DNA from: PNMQ01 sp964478775
Lineage (GTDB): Bacteria; Pseudomonadota; Alphaproteobacteria; Paracaedibacterales; CAIOTO01
Length of the DNA: 64,000 nt
Direction: 5' to 3'
Assembly (NCBI GenBank): GCA_964478775.1
Contig: CAYZJC010000002.1
Coordinates: 62,001-126,000, forward strand
This document shows positions 18,294 to 26,147 of the stretch, piece by piece. Under the pieces are notes generated by a model that had not been told where the DNA came from, did not search any database, and was given only the letters and a program-made list of their open reading frames with translations. The translations under genes and the position numbers were made by a program. Every line of letters starts with the position of its first letter. Within the stretch, counting starts at the first letter, position 1.

Positions 18294-19304
18294 ATGCCTA
18301 TTTTTCGTTCTCACGCACGGTATTTTACCACTACATTTTCATTACTGTTGCTATCAACGCAACTGAATGCCCTCATGGCAAATGAATTTCAATTTCCTAA
18401 AGCTGACCTTGCTTATAAATTAAACGAAATTGCTATTGAAGTATTGGACCAAGCACAAAATGAATATAATTATGATAAGCAAGTCTACCTAGACACAATG
18501 CAATTTATACAACACACCGTTGATAAACTCCTTAAAAAATCTCGGCTTAACAGCGTTGCAGCTGACTATATTGTGCTCTCTCGTATGGAATATGATATGA
18601 TGCAACATCAAGCTATTGCAATTGGGAAGATAGGTGAAAATTTTGCCAATAAGCTGCAAGAAAGAAATGATCATGTACAAATCTATCAAGAACAAGAAAA
18701 AGAAATTAATACGCTTGAAATGCTTGATGCCTCTACAAAAGCAGACTACCAAAATAAAAATTTTATAAATGACCCATTACTAGATACAAATGACTTGAAT
18801 GCAGCACGGTATGACGACTGGCGTGACAAATTAGTGGTGGCGGCAAAACCAGTAAAAGCCGTACCAGCTCCACCAGTGGTCAACCCAATTATTGCAAAGA
18901 CAAAAACGCCTTATATAAAACCAGTAAAAAAGAAAAAGAAGAAAAAACACAAACCAAAGGGATTAGAAAAAGCAAGGAGCTTTATTGAAAAACCTTTTAA
19001 AAGCATAGCGAACATAGGAAGCAAAGCTATGGAACAAGCAAGTAAAGCAGTGAGCAATGTAACCGGTGCGATCTCTAATGCTACAAAAGCTACAACAAAG
19101 GCTATCACGGGTGCGGCTAAGGCCACAACCAAGGCAGTTACAGGTGCTACAAAGACTACAACAAAACTGATAACCGGCGGCGTGAAAGCTGCAACAAAAG
19201 TTATTTCTACTGCAACAAAAGCCACAACTAAGGCTGTCACCGGTGGTGTACAAGCCACAAAGAAAGTCGTCTCCAATACGATAGCCAGCACCAAAAAATG
19301 GTAA
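18294..19304 (+). CDS. Exported protein with C-terminal 11-residue Lys/Thr repeats; frameshifted before its natural end
   Basis: A 336-residue product as read. A signal peptide (TFSLLLLSTQLNALMA) is followed by a mostly helical middle. A basic linker (VKKKKKKKHKPKG) leads into an array of 11-residue units from about residue 241, such as ATKATTKAITG, AAKATTKAVTG, ATKTTTKLITG, GVKAATKVIST. The frame stops at 19302-19304 just after a run of six A (19293-19298). In the -1 frame the same 11-residue pattern continues (IASTKKMVTKT, SATTKKMISST) and ends in a lysine-rich tail at 19400-19402. The gene is thus frameshifted by one base, by mutation, slippage or a sequence error. Repeats of 11 residues are typical of amphipathic 11/3 helices that bind lipid surfaces. 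No family is recognised. Confidence 0.7.
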   Translation: MPIFRSHARYFTTTFSLLLLSTQLNALMANEFQFPKADLAYKLNEIAIEVLDQAQNEYNYDKQVYLDTMQFIQHTVDKLLKKSRLNSVAADYIVLSRMEYDMMQHQAIAIGKIGENFANKLQERNDHVQIYQEQEKEINTLEMLDASTKADYQNKNFINDPLLDTNDLNAARYDDWRDKLVVAAKPVKAVPAPPVVNPIIAKTKTPYIKPVKKKKKKKHKPKGLEKARSFIEKPFKSIANIGSKAMEQASKAVSNVTGAISNATKATTKAITGAAKATTKAVTGATKTTTKLITGGVKAATKVISTATKATTKAVTGGVQATKKVVSNTIASTKKW

Positions 19305-19409
19305 CTAAAACAAGTGCCACTACAAAAAAAATGATATCAAGCACAAAAAAGAAAGTGTCTAGCGCAAAAAAGAAAATCAAAAAAACTTTTAAGAAGAAGT
19401 GAAAACTTT

Positions 19410-19469
19410 AAGGCTTTAAAAACACTCACTTCTTCCTCACCCTAGTGGAAACTTTCACACTTGAATGGG
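19410..19469. repeat. Solo IS-like end, copy B
   Basis: This segment, ending GTGGAAACTTTCACACTTG then AATGGGC, recurs inverted at 33707-33763 with an identical 24-base core and a looser match over about 57-60 bases. The core resembles the ends of the IS30-like remnant at 6587-6801. No partner end or transposase lies nearby, so it is probably a scar of a lost element. Confidence 0.6.
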
Positions 19470-19608
19470 CAGGGTATAAAATATTTACTTCAAAATACAG
19501 AAAATGAAGTAAAGAGGTGAATACCCCCTTGCATCTGTTCGATACAATGCGTAAAGTAAAGCAGTTTAAGATATTCTAATCCACATTTTATTTTTCAGGA
19601 TGAAACTT

Positions 19609-20649
19609 ATGTTTGCGCGTTTAAAAGGGGCATTATCAGCCGATATGGCTATTGATTTAGGAACAGCTAATACCTTGGTCTATGTCAAGGGAAGGGGGAT
19701 TGTACTTAATGAACCTTCAGTTGTGGCTATTGCAACTTACAAAGGTAAAAAACATGTTTTGGCTGTGGGTGAAGAAGCAAAATTAATGGTGGGGCGAACC
19801 CCAGGCAATATACAGGCGATTCGACCACTTCGTGACGGAGTGATTGCTGACTTTGAAGTGGCGGAAGAAATGATTAAGCATTTTATTCGCAAAGTTCATA
19901 ATAGACGTCGCTTTGCAGCACCGCAGATTATTGTATGTGTTCCTGCGGGGTCAACGGCTGTTGAAAGAAGAGCTATTCAAGAATCTGCTGAAAGCGCTGG
20001 TGGACGACGCGTATTTTTAATTGAAGAACCTATGGCTGCTGCAATTGGTGCGGGGCTACCTGTGACTGAACCTACAGGGTCAATGGTTGTAGATATTGGT
20101 GGGGGCACAACCGAAATTGCGGTTATTTCATTGGGTGGTATTGTGTATGCGTGTTCAGTTCGCGTTGGCGGCGATAAGATGGATGAAGCCATCACTAACT
20201 ACATTCGCCGCAACCATAACTTACTCATTGGTGAAACAACAGCAGAACGGATTAAAAAAGAAATTGGGTCCGCCATCTTAACTGCTGACAGTTCATCTGT
20301 TAAAATGGGCATTAAAGGCCGAAGCCTTGTAACAGGGGTGCCAAAAGAAGTTGAAATTAACCAAGCACAAGTTGCTGAGTCTTTAAATGAAGTGGTGACG
20401 ACAATTGCTGAGGGTGTTAAAACGGCTTTGGAAAACACACCGCCAGAACTCTCTGCTGACATTGTGGATCGTGGTATTGTCATGACAGGCGGTGGGTCTT
20501 TGTTACAAAACCTCAACAAGGTGATTGCAGAAGTGACAGGTGTGCCTGTCTTTATTGCGGAAAATCCATTGAACTGCGTTGTGTTGGGTACAGGCAAGGC
20601 GCTTGAAGAAATGAAAGTGTTACGTGCTGTCCTTGTAAATGCATACTAA
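19609..20649 (+). CDS. mreB: Rod shape-determining actin-like protein MreB
   Basis: A bacterial actin that forms membrane-associated filaments guiding lateral-wall synthesis. The start at ATG 19609 (346 residues) is preferred because AGGATG lies seven bases before it; the in-frame ATG 19600 overlaps that ribosome-binding site. The actin phosphate-1 loop DLGTANT, the phosphate-2 loop DIGGGTTEIAV and the adenosine motif MTGGGSLL are all present. It leads the operon mreB-mreC-mreD-mrdA-rodA. A 9-bp inverted repeat lies about 100 bases upstream. Confidence 0.97.
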   Translation: MFARLKGALSADMAIDLGTANTLVYVKGRGIVLNEPSVVAIATYKGKKHVLAVGEEAKLMVGRTPGNIQAIRPLRDGVIADFEVAEEMIKHFIRKVHNRRRFAAPQIIVCVPAGSTAVERRAIQESAESAGGRRVFLIEEPMAAAIGAGLPVTEPTGSMVVDIGGGTTEIAVISLGGIVYACSVRVGGDKMDEAITNYIRRNHNLLIGETTAERIKKEIGSAILTADSSSVKMGIKGRSLVTGVPKEVEINQAQVAESLNEVVTTIAEGVKTALENTPPELSADIVDRGIVMTGGGSLLQNLNKVIAEVTGVPVFIAENPLNCVVLGTGKALEEMKVLRAVLVNAY

Positions 20650-20699
20650 GTTTATTTGATAAGGTTCACACGAAACGGTGTAGATAAGGCTGTTGGACT

Positions 20700-21614
20700 A
20701 TGGCATGGTTAGATTTAAAGGCATCAGGGCTTAAGCGCCAAACCTTTTTCTGGTCAAAAATTGCGCCTAGTGTACAAATATTTTTTGGGTCTTTGCGTGC
20801 ATTCTTTATTTATATTATTCTACTAATCATGTGTGTCATGTTGTTTACAATGACATCTTTAGATTCCATTAAGACGTGGTTTGTCATGACTGTACAAGAT
20901 ATCACAGCGCCAATTGTTCATGCTATGCATAATCCCTTTGAAAAATCACATCAAAATCAGAAGATCGATGAAATTTTGACTTCAACACAAGGCAATCAGT
21001 CAATGCAAGATGAAATTTTGGGCCTTAAGATGCAAAATGACGTCTTACAAAGACAAAACAAGCAGCTAAAAGAACTACTGTTATTTCAAGAAACAAAGCC
21101 ATTGAAGGAGGTGACAACGTCTGTATTAGCCATGCCGGATGCTGACACGTTTCACTATGCACTTATTCGTATTTCAAATGCAACAATGGCAAAACATGTA
21201 GGGAAAGACAGTGCTATCGTTTCCTCTAAAGGGCTGGTTGGGCGCCTTGTAGATAAAGGAAATAAGGTTGCCCGTGTCATGTTGATAACGCATCCACTTT
21301 CAAGGACCCCTGTGCGTTGCAACCGAAATTCAATGCAGGCCATTGCAGCAGGGAAGGGGAATGCTTATCTTGAGATTACACATCTTCAAACCGTGCCTTT
21401 ACAAGGAGAAAACTTAAGCGAACAAAGTTTAAAAGTAGGTGATGTCCTTGTCACATCTGGCTATGGGGGGGTGTACCCAGCTGATTTACCCGTTGGCAGA
21501 ATAGTGAAAGTTGAACCTCTTGCAAGTGGTGGTGTTAAGGTTAGAATAAAACCATTTGTTGAAGTTCACACCCTTGAAGTTGCAGCGATGTTAGTGGGAG
21601 ATGGTGAGCCGTGA
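20700..21614 (+). CDS. mreC: Rod shape-determining protein MreC
   Basis: A bitopic inner-membrane protein whose periplasmic part organises the elongation complex. A single membrane segment at about residues 35-57 (AFFIYIILLIMCVMLFTM) is followed by a coiled coil (about 95-125). A beta-rich MreC domain follows, with the typical GLVGRLVDKG and VTSGYGGVYPADLPVGRI. The length of 304 residues is normal. The stop codon overlaps the GTG start of mreD by four bases (GTGA). Confidence 0.93.
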   Translation: MAWLDLKASGLKRQTFFWSKIAPSVQIFFGSLRAFFIYIILLIMCVMLFTMTSLDSIKTWFVMTVQDITAPIVHAMHNPFEKSHQNQKIDEILTSTQGNQSMQDEILGLKMQNDVLQRQNKQLKELLLFQETKPLKEVTTSVLAMPDADTFHYALIRISNATMAKHVGKDSAIVSSKGLVGRLVDKGNKVARVMLITHPLSRTPVRCNRNSMQAIAAGKGNAYLEITHLQTVPLQGENLSEQSLKVGDVLVTSGYGGVYPADLPVGRIVKVEPLASGGVKVRIKPFVEVHTLEVAAMLVGDGEP

Positions 21615-22144
21615 CTTCCTTTGCAATAAAAAATGAAATTCCATTTGGGGTAAGGTTACAAAGACATTTAATGACGTTAATTGTTTTGCTTTCATTGTTT
21701 GTCTTTGTACACCTTAATCATGTGTTGCTTCCTATGATTACAATTGATTTGTTTTTTTTGTATTTAGTCTATTTTATTTTTTTTGTCCCTCATTTGATTA
21801 CGCCACTTCGTATTGTCTGTGTGGGGTTGGTGTTTGATGCTGTGTTTTTGAGCCCTTTAGGTGTGACTTCATTTATAAGTCTCATGACATTTGGTGTGTT
21901 AATGTTGAGGCGCCATGTTTGGCAGCACTTGAATGTATTGCAATTATGGCTACGTTTAGGGGCCATGTATGGGGCTGTGAGCATTGCAAAAGTACTAGGT
22001 CAATACCTAGTACAAGACTATGTTAAAAAGGATTTTTATTTCCTTCCTGTTGATTTTATTTACACAACAGCTTGTCTACCCTTTGTATTTCAGCTACTTC
22101 GTTACTTTTATTTAAAGACAATGGTTCATGCGCACGTTCAATGA
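21611..22144 (+). CDS. mreD: Rod shape-determining protein MreD
   Basis: A small polytopic inner-membrane protein of the elongasome, 177 residues with about five hydrophobic segments. Sequence conservation in MreD is weak, so the call rests on size, topology and position between mreC and mrdA. The start is GTG, overlapping the mreC stop. Its 3' end overlaps the mrdA start by 17 bases, a sign of translational coupling. Confidence 0.85.
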   Translation: MTSFAIKNEIPFGVRLQRHLMTLIVLLSLFVFVHLNHVLLPMITIDLFFLYLVYFIFFVPHLITPLRIVCVGLVFDAVFLSPLGVTSFISLMTFGVLMLRRHVWQHLNVLQLWLRLGAMYGAVSIAKVLGQYLVQDYVKKDFYFLPVDFIYTTACLPFVFQLLRYFYLKTMVHAHVQ

Positions 22145-24089
22145 AAATGGTCTCTTTAGTCGTCGTATGTTTGTTCTACTGGGGTGCAAGACAGCATTGG
22201 TTTCAGCTCTGATAGGTCGCCTAGCTTACTTACAACTTTTTCAAGGTTCTCACTATAAACAATTGTCTGAAAAAAATCATCTACAGTCAAGGGTTGTAGA
22301 ACCTTCACGTGGCTTAATTGTAGATAGATCTGGTATTGTTTTAGCCGGGCATAAAATTTCTTACCGTGTTTTTCTAGCACCTGAATTAGTGAGCAAACCT
22401 TTAAAACTGTTAGAAGATGTTGCCCCATATTTAGTAATGGAAAATGAAGAAATTGCCCAGTTAAAAGAAAAACATAAGAAGGCCAGACGTAAATGGTTGC
22501 TATTGCGAGAAGACTTGTCATGGAAAGAATTAGCCACACTGGAACTGCATGGACAAGACCTACAAGGGCTCGTGATAGAAAAAGGGGAAAAACGTCTTTA
22601 TCCAAATTCCATCACCTTTTCACATGTCTTAGGGCATATGGGGGCCGTTACAACAGCAGAACAGGAAGTAGCAAACCTTGACCCTTTGTATATGCAGCCG
22701 GGGTTTAAAATTGGAAAAGCGGGTCTTGAAAAATATTACAATGATAGGCTGATTGGTCAGGCAGGTTTTAGGCAAGTGTCTGTTGATGCTTATGGGCGCG
22801 TTAAGCAAACCTTAGATGGTATAGAACCCATTAAAGGGGAAAAGCTTCACTTGACGATAGATCATCACCTACAAAATGAAGTCCTTCAAATATTAGCAAC
22901 GCACCCGAGTGCAACAGCTATAGTGATGGATGTGTACACCGGGGCTATTCTTTCAATGGTGTCACATCCCACCTTTGATAGTNNNNNNNNNNNNNNNNNN
23001 NNNNNNNNNNNNNNNNNNNNNNNNNNNNNNNNNNNNNNNNNNNNNNNNNNNNNNNNNNNNNNNNNNNNNNNNNNNNNNNNNNNNNNNNNNNNNNNNNNNN
23101 NNNNNNNNNNNNNNNNNNNNNNCGCTATCCCCAAAGACATATGGAAAGATGTTTCAACAAACCCATTACACCCTTTAATTAATAAGGCCATTCAAGGTCT
23201 TTATTCCCCAGGGTCATTATTTAAAATTGTTGTAAGCTTGGCTGCCCTTCAAGAAGGAGTGATTGATGCGCATACCACTTGTCATTGTCAAGGACACCAT
23301 GACTTAAATGGTCACAGGTTCCATTGCTGGAATTGGAAAGTAGGTGGGCATGGAAGCCTTAATGTAAAACAAGCCTTAGAAAGGTCATGCGACGTTTTCT
23401 TTTACCAAGTTGCATTAAAACTGGGGGCTGAAAAAATTAGCCACTATGCGAAAATGCTGGGCTATGGTGACGTGACGCATATTGATTTACCCGGAGAAAA
23501 GAAGGGGCTGGTTCCTGACCCACAATGGAAAGTGTCTAAGAAGCGGGGTAAATGGAGCGCAGGTGACACCTTAAATTTGAGTATAGGCCAAGGTTTTATG
23601 CTTTCAACACCACTTCAAAACGCAAAGATGCTAGCTATGATTGCAAATGGTATGCAGCCTTTAACGCCGCATCTGGTTGAGGGTAGTGCTCCCCCTAACA
23701 CAAGTGATGCTCTTAACACAGATGTCCCCTTCATTGCTCAATCCTATATAGACTTGATTTTAGAAGGTCTTTATGATGTTGTGAATACGCCAACAGGTAC
23801 AGCTTATAATGCAAGACCTTTAAACCCCCATCACACGATGAGCGGTAAGACAGCCAGTACACAAGTAAGCCGCATTTCAATGCAACAACGTCAAGCTGGA
23901 ACCCATAACCAACGTGAATGGGCACATAAAGAACATGCCATGTTTGCAGGTCTCGTGCCAGCCCTGAACCCCCAATATGTCATTAGCGTCTTAGTTGAAC
24001 ATGGCGGCGGTGGGGCGAGGGTTGCAGCGCCTATAAGCCGTGACATTGCCCAAGCCCTGTATAAGCTTAAAATTGTGAGTGATGTATGA
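22128..24089 (+). CDS. mrdA: Penicillin-binding protein 2 (elongasome transpeptidase), with assembly gap
   Basis: A monofunctional class B PBP that cross-links peptidoglycan during lateral growth. It has an N-terminal membrane anchor (about residues 13-33) and a dimerisation/pedestal domain with the conserved ESRGLIVDR-like segment (EPSRGLIVDR). The transpeptidase domain carries the catalytic Ser363 in SLFK (363-366) and SCD at 420-422. The third motif, normally KTG, reads KTA at 574-576 (GKTASTQV), which is unusual. A 140-base run of N (22983-23122) removes about 47 residues before the active site; the frame is preserved across it. The stop overlaps rodA by four bases (ATGA). Confidence 0.94.
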   Translation: MRTFNENGLFSRRMFVLLGCKTALVSALIGRLAYLQLFQGSHYKQLSEKNHLQSRVVEPSRGLIVDRSGIVLAGHKISYRVFLAPELVSKPLKLLEDVAPYLVMENEEIAQLKEKHKKARRKWLLLREDLSWKELATLELHGQDLQGLVIEKGEKRLYPNSITFSHVLGHMGAVTTAEQEVANLDPLYMQPGFKIGKAGLEKYYNDRLIGQAGFRQVSVDAYGRVKQTLDGIEPIKGEKLHLTIDHHLQNEVLQILATHPSATAIVMDVYTGAILSMVSHPTFDSXXXXXXXXXXXXXXXXXXXXXXXXXXXXXXXXXXXXXXXXXXXXXXXAIPKDIWKDVSTNPLHPLINKAIQGLYSPGSLFKIVVSLAALQEGVIDAHTTCHCQGHHDLNGHRFHCWNWKVGGHGSLNVKQALERSCDVFFYQVALKLGAEKISHYAKMLGYGDVTHIDLPGEKKGLVPDPQWKVSKKRGKWSAGDTLNLSIGQGFMLSTPLQNAKMLAMIANGMQPLTPHLVEGSAPPNTSDALNTDVPFIAQSYIDLILEGLYDVVNTPTGTAYNARPLNPHHTMSGKTASTQVSRISMQQRQAGTHNQREWAHKEHAMFAGLVPALNPQYVISVLVEHGGGGARVAAPISRDIAQALYKLKIVSDV

Positions 24090-25171
24090 GAGAAACTTAT
24101 TTAGAACGTTTAAAGGCACTACCCTTAACACCCATCGTATTGGTAACGCTGTTGTCCTTACTTGGTGTTGGAATGTTGTATTCAGCAGGTGATGCGTCTT
24201 TTAGCCCTTGGGGCTTTAAACAGCTTCAGCGTTTCACTTTAGGCTTTGTGTGTATGATATTAATTGCGATGTCTGACGTGCGTCGCTTGTATAGCATAGC
24301 CTATGGGTTTTATTTTATATCTCTATTAGCTTTAATTGCCGTTGAAGTGATGGGCCATATAGGTATGGGGGCACAGCGCTGGATTCACCTTGGTTTCTTT
24401 ACCCTGCAGCCTTCAGAATTGATGCGAATCTCAGTTGTGTTAGCCTTAGCTAGGTACTTTCACGATTTGCCCCATGACAAAGTGAACCAGCCAATGCAAC
24501 TGATGGTACCACTGATGTTAGTGTTGCTACCAACTGTTTTGGTCTTAAGGCAGCCAGACTTAGGAACAGCAATGCTATTACTGCTCAGTAGTGCCGTCAT
24601 TTTCTTTTTAGCCAGTGTGCATATCGGCTATTTTATTGGGCTTGGAAGTGCAGTGCTAGCGGCCCTCCCCATTTTATGGACGATGCTTCATGACTATCAG
24701 CGAAAGCGCGTCTTGATATTTATCAACCCTGAAAGCGACCCGATGAAGTCTGGCTACCATATTATTCAATCGAAGATAGCACTTGGTTCAGCAGGGCTGT
24801 TTGGTAAGGGCTACTTGCAAGGAACGCAAAGCCACTTTGACTTTTTGCCAGAAAAACAAACAGACTTTATATTCACAATGTTCTGTGAAGAATTTGGTTT
24901 TATCGGGGCAATGGTGCTGATTGCGATTTACTTAGTATGGATAGGCTATAACATGCGTGTTGCATACTTTGCGAAAAGTACATTTTTAAAACTAACGGCC
25001 GCAAGTTTGTCTGTCACTTTCTTTTTATATATGTTCATTAACATGGCCATGGTGACGGGCCTGCTGCCTGTTGTGGGAATTCCTCTACCGCTATTTTCAT
25101 ATGGGGGGACAGCCATGTTAACCTTGCTGATTAGTCAAGGGATTGTCATGGCTATTCACCAAAAGCGGTAG
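24086..25171 (+). CDS. rodA: Lipid II polymerase RodA (SEDS family)
   Basis: A polytopic SEDS glycosyltransferase that polymerises glycan strands with PBP2. The 361-residue protein has about ten membrane segments and the family's conserved blocks, including GAQRWIHLGFFTLQPSE, LRQPDLGTA, and KQTDFIFTMFCEEFG. It ends with the VGIPLPLFSYGGTAML signature. It is the last gene of the mre operon, translationally coupled to mrdA. The next gene converges on it. Confidence 0.96.
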   Translation: MRETYLERLKALPLTPIVLVTLLSLLGVGMLYSAGDASFSPWGFKQLQRFTLGFVCMILIAMSDVRRLYSIAYGFYFISLLALIAVEVMGHIGMGAQRWIHLGFFTLQPSELMRISVVLALARYFHDLPHDKVNQPMQLMVPLMLVLLPTVLVLRQPDLGTAMLLLLSSAVIFFLASVHIGYFIGLGSAVLAALPILWTMLHDYQRKRVLIFINPESDPMKSGYHIIQSKIALGSAGLFGKGYLQGTQSHFDFLPEKQTDFIFTMFCEEFGFIGAMVLIAIYLVWIGYNMRVAYFAKSTFLKLTAASLSVTFFLYMFINMAMVTGLLPVVGIPLPLFSYGGTAMLTLLISQGIVMAIHQKR

Positions 25172-25181
25172 GGCTAGCTTA

Positions 25182-25840
25182 TTATTCTTGCGATGAAGAG
25201 TTATCTGATCTTGGTAAAGAAGCAGGTTCATGTTTAGCACTTTCTACAGCTTCTTTTTTCTTTCTGACGGATGCTGCCATAAACAAACTCGTATATTTAG
25301 AGTCCTTATAAATCAGAATCAAATAAATAATAAAACCTAATAGAGGCAGAAAACAAATCAGAAAAAAACATATGGTAGTAAGAGTTGGGTTGACAGGTTT
25401 GAAAATTGAGGATCATAATCTAACATGACTTTATTACGCAAGAAGAAATAGTAGTGATTATTGAGAAATTTCCCTGGAAGAAATATCCTAAGAAAAATAA
25501 CAAAAGGGAAAAATAATAGAGCAAATAGACCCTCAGAGATTGGAAAAATTAATTTTAAACCTGCAACAATGGCTAGCGCTATTAAAGTTATAGCAACAAT
25601 TGAAAAGAAGATTAGCGGTACGATAAATATAGAAGCTGCATTCATTCTTCTGTAGATAAGCCAAAGCATAGGTGCAAAGCCCGCAGACCAATTAAAGGGT
25701 GTTGACTTTCCATTATGAATTGCAGTAAGTACACGTTTGTAATAGTCGTTTCTTCTTGTCGCAGATATGACTTTGTGTTCGTTCATATCATCCGTGATTT
25801 TGATTTGTGATAACGCAATGATGTTTTCAAGTAAATTCAT
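25182..25840 (-). CDS. DUF2628-like membrane protein, split by a one-base frameshift
   Basis: The main frame from ATG 25840 gives 160 residues and stops at 25358. The region NWSAGFAPMLWLIYRRM followed by a double hydrophobic segment (FIVPLIFF, FALLFFPFVIFL) and YYFFLRNKV resembles DUF2628 proteins, small inner-membrane proteins of unknown role. At a run of seven A (25362-25368, T on the coding strand) the frame ends with YVFF. In the neighbouring frame the protein continues with another membrane segment (FLICFLPLLGFIIYLILIY) and a charged tail ending SSSQE at 25182. A one-base length error in the run would restore a roughly 219-residue protein. The start is uncertain; ATG 25786 is an alternative with GGATG upstream. 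Confidence 0.65.
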
Positions 25841-26093
25841 TTTTATTTTTTTCTTGTATAGTAGGAAATTTTGCAGGATTTTTATATTTTTTTTTTTAAT
25901 ACATTGATAAGATAAGGTCTTTTTTTTAAAAAACAAGGGGGAGATGTAAAGTTTGTCAAATTTTATTGATTATTTATTTTTTGTTAAGGGTTTATGTTTA
26001 TAACTATAGTCATTAGGGTTGGTTTTGCGTCTTGCTTTTATTTACGTGTGCAAACGTTGGTAAGAGGTAGGGCTAACCTTAACTTTTATAAAA
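25841..26093. other. AT-rich intergenic region without a gene
   Basis: Between the DUF2628-like gene and the porin terminator I see no coding frame, RNA gene or clear repeat. It presumably holds the promoter of the DUF2628-like gene; no convincing boxes are recognised. Confidence 0.5.
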
Positions 26094-26124
26094 TAAGCAC
26101 GTGAGGTTATATTCACGTGCTTTA
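26094..26124 (-). terminator. Terminator of the porin gene
   Basis: A 10-bp perfect stem AAGCACGTGA / TCACGTGCTT with a short loop lies just after the porin stop, followed on the minus strand by ATTTTA. The weak T-run lowers certainty. Confidence 0.65.
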
Positions 26125-26147
26125 TTATTTCTAACTGTTGACAAGTC

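Noticed and set aside
19290..19304. Programmed -1 frameshift heptamer at the end of the 11-residue repeat gene
   Set aside because: The zero-frame context is C AAA AAA T, not a canonical X XXY YYZ heptamer, and no downstream pseudoknot is evident. Transcriptional slippage or an indel in the A-run is more likely than ribosomal slippage.
20199..20597. 132-codon minus-strand frame inside mreB
   Set aside because: Antisense shadow of mreB codon structure.
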